The notes under the pieces: generated by a model
Seen by the model: only the letters and a program-made list of their open reading frames with translations
Databases searched by the model: none
What the model was told of the DNA's origin: nothing
NCBI RefSeq assembly: GCF_003073045.1
Contig: NC_037603.1
Coordinates: 14,576,192-14,640,191, forward strand
From: Pomacea canaliculata
Lineage: Eukaryota; Mollusca; Gastropoda; Architaenioglossa; Ampullariidae
Length of the DNA: 64,000 bases
Direction: 5' to 3'
Shown here: positions 1 to 13,189 of the stretch, piece after piece
Layout of the letters: each line of letters begins with the position of its first letter
Numbering within the stretch: the first letter of the stretch is position 1
Translations under genes and position numbers: made by a program

Positions 1-1999
1 CAAAATCGTGTCTTGAACATTTTCTTCGTATTAAACATCAGATGGCAATGATGTGACCTCTAGAGGTAAATGGAGAAACCGTGTATTTTCTTTCTTCGCG
101 GAAAAGTGCATCGAACGAACGAGAGTTATCCAACATCGAACCATAATATTTTGTCACACTGTTAAGATTTCTCGGTATATGTATACAACTTTCGTGTATC
201 TGCAGCCTTCTCGTGCCTTGTGTTTGTCTGTGTGTTTGCGCAGCATGTATCTGTTGGTGGCTTGGACATTTAAGAACTTGCAGCTGCTAGGCTACAGAAG
301 ATGCACATCTCTCCAACAAGTCGCTTCTCGTTGGTGACAGATAAGTTTCTTTATCTAGATGTTTTGGTAACAGTACGTATCTCTTCAGCTTGAAATGAAG
401 CATCCGACTTTCTCTGTCTGTGCTCATGTGCATGTGTGTTCGCGCGCGCGTGTATATATCTGGGATGTGTAGCTGTTGTTAAGTGTGTGTTTATAAACAT
501 GTATAAATATTTTGTGTGTGAGTCTTGTGCATTTATCTTGCATGCCTGTGGTCCGAATGTATGTTGTGCAGCCTGTATTTTTAGCATTCCTGCATATTCT
601 CTTGGATATTTAAAAACCCGCACTTGCTATAGGCTGCTGTTGACCGAAGCTATTAATTCTCTCAATATTACCACAAATATTCTAATAAGCTTAAGTATAC
701 TACCTCGATTTTATCCAGCATTAAGTTTGCATACATTATTTACAAATCTGTTACCTACAACTAGACTTAAACCTACTGTTTATAGTAGGGTAGTCAGACA
801 AGTCATAAGCTATCCTCGGAATAAATTGGGTATGGACTACTGACTAGAGATTGAGTAAACGAAGCGCTCTCGTCAAAATATTCTTTTAGAACCCATCTGG
901 TTCATAATATCACTGATGTCCCGCCTTTAAGTGTGTTTGCTCACAACATCTGACTAATAGGTAGCATTAATGGTATCAAACGAACCCAGATCTCAAAAAA
1001 GGCAATGAACATCGCCAGATAAAGAAAAGGTTCTTTCCATTCATGTTTTTTTTTTCCATTTCTTACTTTACTGTTCTCTCTTGGTTTGCAGTGGTTATAC
1101 TCAATGTACTGCGCGTGGGTGGCAAAGAATTACGCCTTGTGGGGAAGATAACGTTTTATGACTACAGTTTATCTACCTCAAAATTATTTCTTATGGGGCG
1201 TGACACGCTGATGTGGCCTCAGGGATGGTGGATGTATCAGTTCAGTCAAGCGTGTGGAGGGAAGAAGTGGTGGGGAAGGTAAGGGGTGGGGGCTAGCGTG
1301 AATGGCTGAACATATTTGTTAGTGCGTGTAGGTGAGCACATGCCAGTAAGCTGACCGCAGTCTCATTCTTGTAAAACGCAGACATCTTGACGAACACACC
1401 TGGAAAGGCAAATGTAAACGGAGCGGTGCCTAGTCGTTTCTGTTGTCGTTTCTCTGGTGGGTGTTGTTACTTACAAGCGTTGACATATGGCTGTAAGTAT
1501 ATACTTCAAGCAGAGCAAGTTTATTATCTAAGTGAACCGAGCACGGAGCTGGGTGGCTGTATGGCTGTGTGGCTGGGCAGCTGGGGCTTAAAGTCTAACA
1601 TGTCGCTAAATAATCCCCGTTTAGGCGACATTGTTTGTAGGTGCGTCTGGGATTAGGTTCAGGGTCGACATCTCTGGTGACAAGCACGAGAAATCGAGAC
1701 CCAATGGCAAGAAAATTAGGTAGTAATTACATTCCATTCACAATGCTGACTAAAGGTCTAAGCTTTCAGTGGATTTCTTACCTTTTCGTTGGTGACCGAA
1801 AGGAGGATGAGAGACAAGGCTCGAAATGAGGTGGTTGTAGATGATTAACCCTCTAAAGTCTGTTTCGTTTTCGATGCCGTAATTTTTTTATAAGACGATT
1901 GCTATAGCCTCGGGTGTTCAAAACCAGGTTCAAAATACTTCACCTTCCCATTGCCGGTTCTTGTGATAATACTTACCTACATGCATATACTTTGAAGAC

Positions 2000-2340
2000 T
2001 GCGGTTGTCCGAGGTTCAGATCTTGTCTCAGACACGCTTTTTTTTTTTTTTTCATAAATGTGGAACCTGTTTCCATGGCTGGCTGTTTAGCCGTGATATA
2101 GAGTTGGCTGTTGGCATAAAACCTCAATCCTACCCTTGTCCTTGCCTTGCCAGTTATTTGAGAAACTTAAGAACCGTGGAATGCACGTGCGACCTTCACC
2201 ACAAGCAAAAATAAAGATCAAATAACGTGCATATTCGGTGACCCCGGAAATTCTTTGCATGGGAGGAGAAACACACCAAAGAAGCAGACTATAAGGAGAG
2301 ACTGTAAGAGTGGTAGGCCGGGATTTCAATCGTGGGTCAG
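2000..2340 (+). repeat. tRNA-derived SINE debris
   Basis: The stretch near 2010-2035 contains a B-box-like element (GAGGTTCAGATCTTG), followed by a T tract. A module at 2092-2120 reads TGATATAGAG..TGGCTG..GGCATAAAAC, matching the tail module seen at 23397 and, inverted, near 33170 and 33350. A second B-box-like segment lies near 2320-2340. This looks like old, rearranged SINE copies rather than one intact element; boundaries are approximate. Confidence 0.4.
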
Positions 2341-2845
2341 AATTGTATATCTCTTAGTGGCTGACTTTTCTCCGGTTGTGAGGATTCGGGAAGTCAGTGT
2401 TTGGTGCCTTTCTGTCTGTGTTTGTTGCTCTAAGTGGCGTGAAGATGGCGCGCTCATACTAAGTCTAAGCTGGCTGAAAGGTCTCAGACGCCCAGGAGAG
2501 ACAAGAAACATAACTGTTTCAAAAGCCACAAGTTCGTAGGTGTTTAGTCGTACAAGTGTCTGAGGTGGTGAAGGACGACCAATGACTAAGAGAGAGACTT
2601 GACAATTAACAACTTAAGTGGCAATGACTGACATCCGTTGTGACTTTGGGGAAGAGATTCAGACATAATATTCAAGTACATTCATACTACCACATATCGT
2701 AGTATGTGGTCTTGGTAACCCCGAAACCTAACCACCCTTGAATTGTTTTCGTCGACTGAGGTCTCTGAGCGAAGTCCAAAACCTATACAATGATAGTTTT
2801 AACATATTGTTTACACGAATCTGCTGACACTTTATGCTCTTAGCC

Positions 2846-2930
2846 AGGGATGCACATTTAACCTACGGCCCGCGGGCCATATCCGGCCCGCGACGCGGTG
2901 CCATCCGGCCCGCGAAACTTCTGCCCACAG
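2846..2930 (+). repeat. GC-rich hAT-like terminal fragment
   Basis: The block starts CAGGGATGCACA and carries three CCGGCCCGCG-type modules within about 60 bp. That arrangement is typical of the ends of some hAT non-autonomous elements. No matching opposite terminus was found nearby, so this is either a solo end or a chance GC-rich block. Confidence 0.3.
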
Positions 2931-5640
2931 TGCAGGAAATCGGCATGTTAATAAAAACCAGCAGTCCAGTAATACAAGTTCGTGATATTTATAAATGGGA
3001 CGCGTAAGTCGGGGGGAGGGGGGGATGGAGAGTTGCGGCCCCGCACCCTGTCACCTTGCCTTGACCTCCCCTGTATTTTATTTACGAGGTTTGGGCTCTA
3101 ATAGCTTACCTCGGCAATCTATCTCCCTTCGTCTGGACCCGAAAAGCATCGATAACTTTGAACGGGTGTCGAAACGCAGAAGACGGCAATAAGGAAAAGA
3201 TTATCCACCGAGCAGCCGAGATGCACAGTTGCCTCCCCACTCGATTTTTTTTTTTTTTTTGGCGTTCAGTTCGTTAGAAAATAATGCAGCCTTTTATTCA
3301 CCATCTTTTCAATCTGAGTGCATGCACGCAAAGTAGAACGTGGTGCAAGTCGTAATCTGGACTTATAATACGATTAGGATTGTTGCAGGGGATACAACAA
3401 TGCAAGGTAGCCCTATCCCCCAGTATGGGCCCTATACAGTCAGAACCACAGACATTTATGATTTATGTAAATCTGTGGTCAGAGTTGTTGCAGGTGACAC
3501 AGCACACCAATTAACGTTGCAAGACTTTATTTTATCCAAATACAGAAATTGTTTTGCACTCTAAGGCTGTAAGGTGTAATTTTGCCCTACAAATAGAATT
3601 GTTGGCGATATTCTTGAAGGATATGTTGTCTATGTATACATACTGGCAAAGCTAATTTGTCCAATCTTAACTTTTTTTTCACAAACACATAAATATGATA
3701 TATATATATACCATCCATAAATTTCATTGTTACACTCGAGATTTCTGTTCCAAAAGGCAAAATTCACAATCACAGCCTGCATGAGCAGACAGTACTTTTA
3801 ATGCATTCTACCAAATCTTCTAATTTTCTTAAAATGCATGAAGCGAAGTCTGCTCGATACATCGGTATATCTTTATTGGACAAAGAATGTTTTCTTCACA
3901 TAGAGGCTGAGCGAACTGGTTGCCTATTTTCAGTAGCTCAGATAAGCCTTACCAGCAAGTACAGTACTGCACTACATTATCTTGAAATGATAACAACAAG
4001 CCACCATTACAACAAAAGGCCCGCTGCCATTGACAGAACATGCGCCATCATCCATCAAGTGACCCCAACAAGAGAAATAACGGATTATGTAGGCGCGAAG
4101 TCGGAAGCGACCCGGGGAATGGCCTGTTCACAGCAGGTCCCAGAATGAAATCCATAAGAGAGAGAGAGAAAAGTAGAAAAGTGAAAAGTAGAGAGGGGCG
4201 AAAAGTGCAGAAGATAATGAAATATGTTTCACAAACTTTTAACTTAGTCTTGGGGTCAAGCAGAAACGAGCAGGGGTCAAAACCTCGAACAGGGAGTGAT
4301 CGAGTCTGATGTAGATTTATTCTGAGCCTTTCGGAAAGGTTCGTGACCGAACATACGCTCCAGGCACCGGTGAACGGTTCCTTCTCATTTTCTTGTCCTT
4401 CTTTTCTTTCAGTTGGCACGATCTTACCGAAGATGTCCACAGCCTCACGAAAACTTTAATCAGAATGTGCGGTCAGGAATTCCTGACAAATTATGTCGCT
4501 GATAACTCGATACAAAACAGGGTCCCTTGTAGCTCGAATACATGCACTTTGGTTCCAGACTACCTTGTTAATTAGGACGTATCTATTATCTATCCACAGA
4601 ACGCTTATGAATGCTGACCTTTTGACCTGGGCGAAAATATCTTATTAAGCCATTCCAAGCATTACTCTATAGTTGTCGATCTATAATTTGCCAAAGTCTT
4701 CGTGGTAGCCTGTCTAAGAAACCACTGATCTTGATGCAGGTTAGCAGGTACAGTGGCCTGCATACCATCCTCCCTCCAGTCATCAGTTAGTAGACACGTC
4801 TGAGAAAATGGAGGCGCACGTGCCCTGCCGCGGGGTGTAGGCGGTGCCGTGGTGAGGTTGCTGTAAGCGGAGGTCAAGAACTTGTCTGACATCATGTAAA
4901 GATATCCCGCCCCCACACCCTCCTTGTTGCGATCGAAAGCATATTGCCCAACACAAATCTTCTCACCAAGATTACAGCGAGAATACGAGTCTCCTAAAAT
5001 ATTTAAACTCTCCATTTTTGACCAAATAAAAACTCCTTCTCGTTGTTATGTTCCAGACGGTTGGACTAGCTCTTCACGGGTTCCTTTCAACTTTCGAACT
5101 GTCAGAAGTCGCGCTTAGTAAACCCCCGTTAGTCTCATTATTGGACTCAGCGTAGTATAAGCAGCACAACACTACTCAATCTCCTCCTCCTAAATTGGCA
5201 CACCTGTGAGTAGAGGCGCCCCTTTCAATGGGCGATTCGCTGGAAGCTGTAAAGGAGGCGACACACAAACTGGTCTCTCAGGCTTTGCAGCCAGCTTTTG
5301 CTGGCAGTTAATGAAGCAAGTCAGCAAAATCCACCCTGCCTATCATGCCGTATGTAGGACCATTTGTGGATAGAAGTACCAGCCCAGGTTTTTTACTATC
5401 GCTTTCACATAGATATGCCTGTTCTAATCGCCAGCACACCGGTGCATAAAAAAGAGCATTTCTAAGATTGTGCTTCTAGGCATTACTAGGTTTACCTGGC
5501 ACCAATGATAACTCTTTCTTTTTTTTTTAGTGAGGAAGGGAGCAGGATAGAATTTAAAGATATAGGAGTTAGTGGGTGGGAGTGACCCAACAGCTAGTAA
5601 AACAGATTTAGGAATTTTAATAAGTGTCTGAAAGTACTCA

Positions 5641-8600
5641 GCTTTCACCAAATTTGTTATTTTATTGCAAGCTAACAGAATCTATACTAAGCACATGTAC
5701 ACAAGGCACAAAGAATACTTTATTAATGACTTAATGTCTTTTGTTTGGGTTAAAGTTGTTGTCTGCAGCATATTTCATCTGCTCTAAGTGGATTGTGACA
5801 GGACAGATCATGTATCCAAGATGATTACAGGTAACCTATAAGTAACTTCAGTCTGCACATATTTAAACCAATCATTTTGTAACACATGAATGATGGCTAC
5901 TCTTCCATGGTGGTGATAATGATTAGTAACCAAACTGATTGATAAACATGCAGTGGTTATGAATTGCGAAAAAAACAAAAAAAAAAAACAAAAAAAACCC
6001 CCAAAACCCTAACCCATATTGTTTCCCTTCAGTCTTTTTGAAAACAGGCAATGTACTTTTCTGATATTGTATACTTCATCAGTTTATGGATGACACTCTT
6101 TCTGCATGCTCATTTGTACACACATCCACACAAAGACTTTATTTTAAAAAAGCTATCATTTCTAAATATTTAATTCAGTCAACAAGTTTTACAGATTGTG
6201 ATATGTCACTGAATTAAGTTGTAGGTGATAACTGGAATGGGGCTTTTCTAAACATTTATATATTTTTGTGTCTACATCCAAGCGGTGAAAGATTGCAGCT
6301 AAAGCCAGGTAATCAGTAACAAATGCAATTTTTTTCCCAGTAAGAACCTTTCCCCTTTACCCAGGGTACATCTACATCTTTACACAATTGCATGGAAATG
6401 GAGGCACATATGCACACATAGCTCCTCTTACTCCAATATTTTGAATAACATGTAAATTAGAAATAAAGTTATTAGTATTTCAAAAACACTTTTACAATTT
6501 TGCTATAAATTACCATGTACATTCATAGAATACCTACTTGGCATGGGGACCTCATGGCTGTAGTGATGAAGCTAGTTATTCCCAGGGCAAAATGGGGAGC
6601 TAAAAGAAAAATGTTTCTGAAGTTACAAAGCAGTGTTCAGACCTCATGGACCTCATGTTTCTTCACCCCATGATGTTTGTGGGGTCTGGACACCACTTTA
6701 CTCTTGAATTCTCCATATGACTTACCTTCATTTCATAACTATAGCTCATGGAGGAATACTGTGGACAAATGGAAACCGCTAGCAGAGAAGGTTCAGGGCA
6801 GGGCATATAAAGGGATGTGCTGATGCTCCATGCATTGGGACTAAAGAATTCTGAAAACATATCTTGTAAAATGCCATTTAAAAAAATTCTTACAACCCTT
6901 TCTGTGCAAACCTTTACCCAAATAATTCTTAAATTTTAGTAATAGTTTTAGTGACAGGCTGGCTAAAAATGCTTGCATCAAATGGTTTGTCTTTTATCTT
7001 TGAAGAAGGCAAAGATGTGCCTATGCAGTACATGTTGACACAATATTAAAACATTTCAGGAAAGCCAAAAGGCTTTGTTGTGACATAATGACAGTACTGA
7101 AGTTTGATGATGGAAAGACATGTGGTCTGCACTGCAAAAAACACCCAATTTGGACATATTTAACAAAAACAGTATAAGAAAAATTAATTTTTGTAAAAGT
7201 GCATGAAGAAAATTGCATATAACAATACTTTTTCAGAGGGTAAACAAATTCTTCAATTCTTTACTGTGAATACCTGCCATGAAGACAGATTGACAAATAA
7301 ATACTGGTTGTATTTTTGTGACAAAATAACAGATATGACAACACTGAAAATATTTTAAAGACTGATGATTAAAAACATATTTGAAAAAATTGTAGAGGAC
7401 TCTATTAAATAAAAAGGCAAAGAGGAATGGTTGTGTTGTATAGCACATTAAACACTTAAGATGACATTGCATTCCTAGTGGCTCATACAAATTTAACACA
7501 AGGAAGTTGACCCACTTGCATGACATCTGTCTCTAAAGCACATGATTCTGTGTAACAATCACACAATGATGCCTTTTCAAACAGGAAAGGCTGATGAAAC
7601 GGCTATTTCATGATACCTTCATTCTACTAACTTAAATGTACTTATGGGAATGTTCAAGCCTGTACTAAAACTGATGAAAATGTCATCACAAAACAAAATA
7701 TCTGATATTAGGTCACGTAACATGGTCCCAGTGAAGCAAGTTATGGAAACTGACTGCCAGCAATAAGGGTGTTGAAAAATATCTACTAAAAATATTACTA
7801 AGTAGCCAAAAGAGTAAATACCTAACCTAAAAAGTGTTGTATAAAAAAATCCCACAGTGGTGGCTGTCATTAGTAATACCCGAAGTAGGACTGTTGCTGT
7901 GAATCACACAGAATCTCCACAATTAATAACACAAGATCATTTAATGACACATAATCAGCTGCCAATTGCACTCAGAGAAAGAGATTGTCTTCATAAGCAC
8001 AGTTACCATAGCAAAGTACACAAATTAAGAAATAATTCTGCATAAATCAAGTCACCATGTTAGTTTATCTTTTGTTGTGAAACCAGTCTGCTCAATTTGC
8101 AGGCTGGCATGTTAACAGGCCATTTTTATATAAACATTCCTATTCTAAAAAAAAGTTCCTTTGATCTTCCATATGGTACATGAATTGAAAGTAAAACAGT
8201 AAAAGGTGAGTGGCTCAAAACATGAACTAAGTACATGGATGAAAATGAAGAATTAAAGGGCACATCAAATGGTATGCTTGATTATGCAAGATATTTCTTA
8301 ATGAGACAGGTTTTGAGGCTGGATTTAAATGCTTTGAACATAGAAACAGAAAAGGGCAGACGGGTTCAAGAAAAAAAGGAGTGTCTACCAAATTTCTTCT
8401 GTCTCAGGTGTGGCACAGAGAGGAAGCAACAAAAGCAGACCTAAGACACCGACTGGGGTGATGATATCAGGTATGCTGAGGCAAGCCACGAAGACAACAG
8501 TAACACTGTAGTGATCTTGTATTCCATGTGAGCTTGAGCTGGCAACCAGCAAAGCTTAAGGAGGTAGGGTATAATATAATCTACTCAAACTGAGGGCTGG

Positions 8601-9332
8601 GAAAGACAGATGCTCTCCTCTAGAAGAAGTAAAAGTAGACGTGTAACAGCTCTTTCTTTTTTTTTTTTTTTGCAGATGCTATTTTCATTCAGAATCTGGG
8701 TGAATACCCTTTTCTGTCCTTGAGATACATGCCTACAAGCATCACCATGCACAGAAAGAAGACTGCACATGGATACATTGTCACTGTCTAGGCTACAGCC
8801 AATGGGGAGATTAGGAGTGGATGTGGACAAACATAATGTCATGAGTTTGATCCAGTCATTAAGAAAAAAAGTTGTTTCCCATGAGACATTTAATACACTG
8901 AAGGTGAGCCACTCAGGCTAACATCTGCTTCTGGACTGTGTGCATACAGCATATAATACTTTCACATCTTTTGTTATGGAGTGACACTTAAGCACTATAA
9001 TACTTTGTTGTGATTCTGCAGTATTGAGTATGGGGTGAGGAACTGGGAGGAAACCAAAGCATCTGGAAATAGCCCCTGATAAAAAGGTAACATCTCATAG
9101 AAAATACATGTACCTAAGCTGAAGACAAGAATCTGACCTATGACCCACAATGCTCACCACCTTGGTGACAAGCTCTCTACCGCTGCACACATAGCCAGCA
9201 CAACTTCTACATCTAAATCATATATTGTAAACAAAGTGATTGCTTAAAATTTTACTTAAACAATTCTTCTTAGCTGCTCGTGTTTTACATGTATGCTTTT
9301 TTAGTTAAATTCAAACAAGGAATAAATCCTTT
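5641..9332 (-). other. 3' untranslated/downstream region of the minus-strand gene
   Basis: No exon was found in these 3.7 kb on either strand; the open frames are short and AT-driven. The segment follows the stop codon of the minus-strand gene at 9333. Minus-strand AATAAA signals (TTTATT on plus) occur near 5661 and 5718, so a long 3' UTR ending near 5.65 kb is possible, but other TTTATT sites make the end ambiguous. A poly-A/C tract sits at about 5970-6000. Confidence 0.4.
9000..9195 (-). repeat. tRNA-derived SINE, minus strand
   Basis: Read on the minus strand from 9195, a tRNA-like head (GTGCAGCGGTAGAGAGC) is followed by a B-box-like GGTCAGATTCTTG. Further on comes GGTTTCCTCCCAGTTCCTC, which resembles the conserved central domain of V-type SINE superfamilies. 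The element lies just beyond the stop codon of the minus-strand gene, probably inside its 3' UTR. Family assignment is tentative. Confidence 0.4.
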
Positions 9333-12300
9333 CTAAAACAGACTTGGTGCAGGAGTGAAGCCATAACCTGGAAACCCTCTTTCTGCTGAACCTTGAGGTG
9401 TATAGACGCCCCGAGTTGACTCTACAGTCATACCTGGATTGGGGGTGACAGTGGTATTTTCTATGCTTGGGTACCTGCCACCAGATTTTGCAAATGTTCC
9501 ACGTCCACTCTGGGCACTGTGCATCTTTTGCTTTTGCCCTTGATGATACTCTTCCAAAACAGGAAGCTGATGTTTCCTGGCAAGCATTTGCAAAGCTGTA
9601 TAGTGTAAACGTGAGACAAGTTGAAGATCTTCCAGCACTGCAAAAGAAAACAAATTCTGATAAATAATGAGACATATTTTTATGAGGTGCTTTGTGCTGG
9701 TATATTTTCCACACTAAATTTCTTCATCCTTACTTAAGCAAAGTCTTTTTGCTTTATGTTTTTAATTATGATTGCTTAAAACTTTTCAACAAGCAATATC
9801 CATGAATAAGAACTACACTTATAAGAAGCACTGCTGAAAGATATTGTCACATGAAGGCGGGAAAAACAGAAAGCCTGGCCTCATGCTGGGATTCCATGCT
9901 AAACAAGCAGCAGCAGCAAACAAGCAGCATCATTTAGATAAACTCTTCACTTTTATTACTCACATTTCTCTGAATATTGCTTATCATCAGGTGTGTGGAC
10001 AATAATTCTTTCAAGACAAGACATCATTGCAGCAGTAGCCAGTACTTGCTGCTGAGTAGTCAAGGATAAAAAGCAGTCCATATCAACAGCAAAGGGATTA
10101 CGGGGTGCTGGGTACATGCACAATTTAACAAGTTCAGCGATGACATCCCATATAAATACATCTGAAACAAGAAAAGAAGAAAATTAATTTAACCAAGGGA
10201 TAATAATAGCAATTTTAATTTTTTGTATTGTAAACTTAGATTATTGGTTTTTAATACACGATAACTTGTAACCATTCTTGGTAAATTCTCTATTTTCTTT
10301 AAAAAAAAAAAAACCTTCAGTGGCCAGTATCAAAAGTATCAAAAGTAACACCTGGCTGACTTGCTGAAATTAGCTGATGGCAAATTATATTGCTAAATCT
10401 AATTACATTTTGATTATACAAGTTTGAAAGTGTAATTTTTACTTCCTTTTTTTCTATATATTAAATAATAAAAAGTAACCTTCCGTTAATAATCATCAAC
10501 AAACTGGGCTTGAATATGGGCCATTAATTCTTCATTCTTTTAATAAATGACATTATATATCTATTAACAGTAAATCATTGTGAAAACAGTTTGTAATTTT
10601 GTGTGTGTGAGATAGAGAAAGACATGCTACTGTAAATGAGTTTTTGAAGATGCATACACGATACCACAGCATAATAAAGCCAATTCTGTCAGGCTACTGT
10701 TAAATGTTTACGAAAACAAAACCAAAAAAGATTACCTGTGTCCTTCCACTGAGAAGTGGACTTCAGGCGCAGTGGGTTATCTTTGTCTGCCAGCCCTGAC
10801 ATTTTCATTAGGCGGGTGTGATTTGACCTCACCCATACATAAGGACAGGAGTATCGAGCATAACCAGCAACAAGAAATAATGTGTGGGAACCCTAAAGGC
10901 AAAATGTTGAATTTCTTAGTAATTAAACCAATGACATGTCATTTGGCAAATTTGTAGAATAAAGCATCCTCATCTTAACCACCCTTATCTTTAATCAGCA
11001 ACTTTTTTTACCAATATAAAATTACATGCTATATTTGGTAATAAATAAATGCTCTAACTCGTAGCTGCTGATATGCTTTAAAACTTTTCCCCCAAAATAC
11101 GTTCCATTTATACATATGGAAGTGGTAAAAAAAACAAAAGATGCAGAAGTTATGATAATACACGTTCTCAGTCAAGATTTATCTGTAACAACTGAGGCAT
11201 TAAATATCAATTACAGAATAAAAATAAGAAATCCATACACTGTTTGATCCTTGCTCATTATCACTTGGTGATGCAGGTGGGAGTCCAACACCCTGATTTC
11301 CCATTCCACTCAGTGCCATCTGAGTACCCTGTGACAACATAAGAGCCCTCCTAAAAATGGAGGGAGTGATGTTATTCATGTAGAACAGTCTTCCTAGGCA
11401 ACATATAAAAGTAGTTTTTGTTTAAAAACGGGTAATTTTTAAATTTGGTAAAGAATTAGACTGGTGAAGCATGCTCCCTTCACAATGGTCCAGTGCAGGG
11501 GAGGCAAGTTTTTCACATACTCAATGGAGACTCAGCATAGGCGAGAAAGAAAAAAAGAAAATAAGTTTTGAAGAAGAGCATGGGCATGAATAGAGGGAAA
11601 GTTAGCTACACCCAAATAGTAAAAAAAAAAGAAAACAAACAATAAAACAAAAAGCAGTTAGTTGATTACAATATGCTCTGTTTCCACATGAACCCTCTGC
11701 CTATAAAGGAGAATGCCCATTTGTCTTAAATATGGAAAGCATAATTTTGTACAATTTTGATTTTGCATGTGATCATCAGTTCAAAAGAATCTAACTAAGT
11801 TAGTAAGCAGTTTTCTCTCTACACATTAGAATATTTTTCCAATCACCATGAGCAGGAGAACATTAAAAAAATGCATTTTTGCTTGATGAAAAAAAAAACC
11901 TCTTAGCTACTGAGGTGAGGAGTAGGGAGGCGGTATCTATCTTTGGGTATGTTATAAACATACCATAAAAAAATTATGCAATTTTAAGCAAAAGCTTTTA
12001 TTTCTTAATAATTAATATCACAAGTTTAATAACATACGGATCATATGGTAAATGGGCTGATGTCAAGCTGTCTCCAGCAGAAAATTCTGTGGCAGAATTA
12101 CCAATAAAACTGCATCTACGTGATGAAACCTGAAACAAATACAGAATGAAAATCAAAACTAATAAGCAAAATTAAGATAATGATTGGAGCAGAACTAAAG
12201 TAAAGCCAACAGAAAACTATGTTCACCCACTCAGTCAACAAAAATCTCTGATCAGTTCTGAGATGAAATTATACTTGACTCATGATGAATGCTTCAGTTT

Positions 12301-13180
12301 CTTTACTTTTTTAAAAATTAAAAAATACAAATACAAAACATCTTTATCTTCCAAGGTTTGCTTGCTGTCACTAACTCTACTAGATGTGATTTTATTGCAA
12401 ATTTTTTATCTATCACTTCATTTAAGTCAAGCATATTCATGTGCAGTGTCAATGAAGTGAAATAGTGAGACATTTGGACTCTTTGATACTTCCTAAAGTG
12501 ACGGGCTCATGCTCAACCCAAAATTTCTAGTGGAGAGAAAGATAAAAAAGTGTGTTGCCAGGAATACTCATTTCCCACTTTCTCTGTACTATACTTTGAT
12601 TCTTGCTTTCTTCCTTGTACACTTGTACAAGCACACAGTACAGAGCTTTATAATATAATGAAATTAAGGATTTTTTCAAAGCTGCAAAAAAATGCCAAAT
12701 TAAAATTGAGATTACTATTGCTTAAAGGCCAAACATTTTTTTTTAATGCCAGGGTTTTGTTCCTTACAAGCTATTGTATCAGTAATAATTTTCAGAATCT
12801 GAGCAAATAGCTCTATTTTATTTGCAAGATAAAAACTCGTCAGACACTAAAACTGTTACCTCTAATTTTCAATTTTTGAAAGAGGTGACTCACTTCCAGC
12901 AACATTACAAAAAAGCAGACTTAATTTCCTATCAGACTTGGGTTAGCCTTTAAGTCATAGTGAGCTAAATTGTTTTATGCTTTTTGTTTCAAGATGTAGC
13001 CATCATTCTGTTTTCTCAGCTCGATCTGTTTCTTACCTGAGGTTCATGACTGACAGTGACGCAAAGTTCCTCTTTACCTCGCAAATACATCGAAAAGTGC
13101 TGGAATCCCTGTACAGTTCCAAATCTGGGCAACTCTGAAAGAAAATGCTGCAGTTTTTTCTTTAGTGCTGCTTCCTGGGC
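9333..13180 (-). CDS. Unrecognised conserved-looking protein, 3' six exons (5' end unresolved)
   Basis: I do not recognise this protein. Six minus-strand exons join in phase: 13180-13037, 12129-12038, 11350-11239, 10892-10736, 10161-9964 and 9637-9333 (stop), giving 335 residues. Each has an AG acceptor and GT donor (the last has only an acceptor). The N-terminal part is mixed helical (LQHFLSELPRFG, FQHFSMYLRGKEEL), followed by a Ser/Gly-rich linker. Two dense, non-repetitive segments follow, containing GYARYSCPYVWVRSNHTRLM and FIWDVIAELVKLCMYPAPRN, then a helix (LVSRLHYTALQMLARKHQL) and a disordered Gly/Pro/Ser tail. No signal peptide or membrane span is visible. The first exon begins at an acceptor in phase 0, so at least one upstream exon is missing. 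One speculative start is the ATG near 13308 on the minus strand, with a GC-type donor after about 13 codons. Being divergent to ENOX, it probably shares that promoter region. Confidence 0.7.
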
Positions 13181-13189
13181 CTGCGAAAA

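Larger units (their letters stand above)
1..5640. other. Intergenic region without a recognisable gene
   Basis: All open frames here are short (at most about 135 codons), overlap each other on both strands, lack splice-linked partners and match no family I know. Visible contents are TG/CG-rich low-complexity sequence near 430-520, poly-T tracts near 2040 and 3245, a short AT run near 3700, a GA run near 4157, and repeat debris described separately. CpG dinucleotides look more frequent than in the gene bodies downstream, as at about 2870-2925 and 4800-4850. A distal exon or regulatory element cannot be excluded. Confidence 0.5.

Noticed and set aside
436..843. 135-codon plus-strand open frame in the first kilobase
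   Set aside because: Composition follows the TG-rich low-complexity DNA; no domain, splice sites or partner exons.
4048..4440. 130-codon minus-strand open frame
   Set aside because: Overlaps two plus-strand frames over a GA/TC-rich stretch and resembles no protein; its Phe/Leu-rich middle is the complement of that tract.
5217..5440. Short frames around a possible retroelement remnant (for example one starting at 5228)
   Set aside because: Too short and not matched to a known reverse-transcriptase motif.
5990..6015. CCCTAACCC resembling an internal telomeric repeat
   Set aside because: Only one unit is present, after an A/C-rich tract; no tandem array.
9333..13180. Assigning the minus-strand gene to SZT2, a Mediator subunit or INTS15
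   Set aside because: None matched what I can recall of those sequences; naming it would be a guess.
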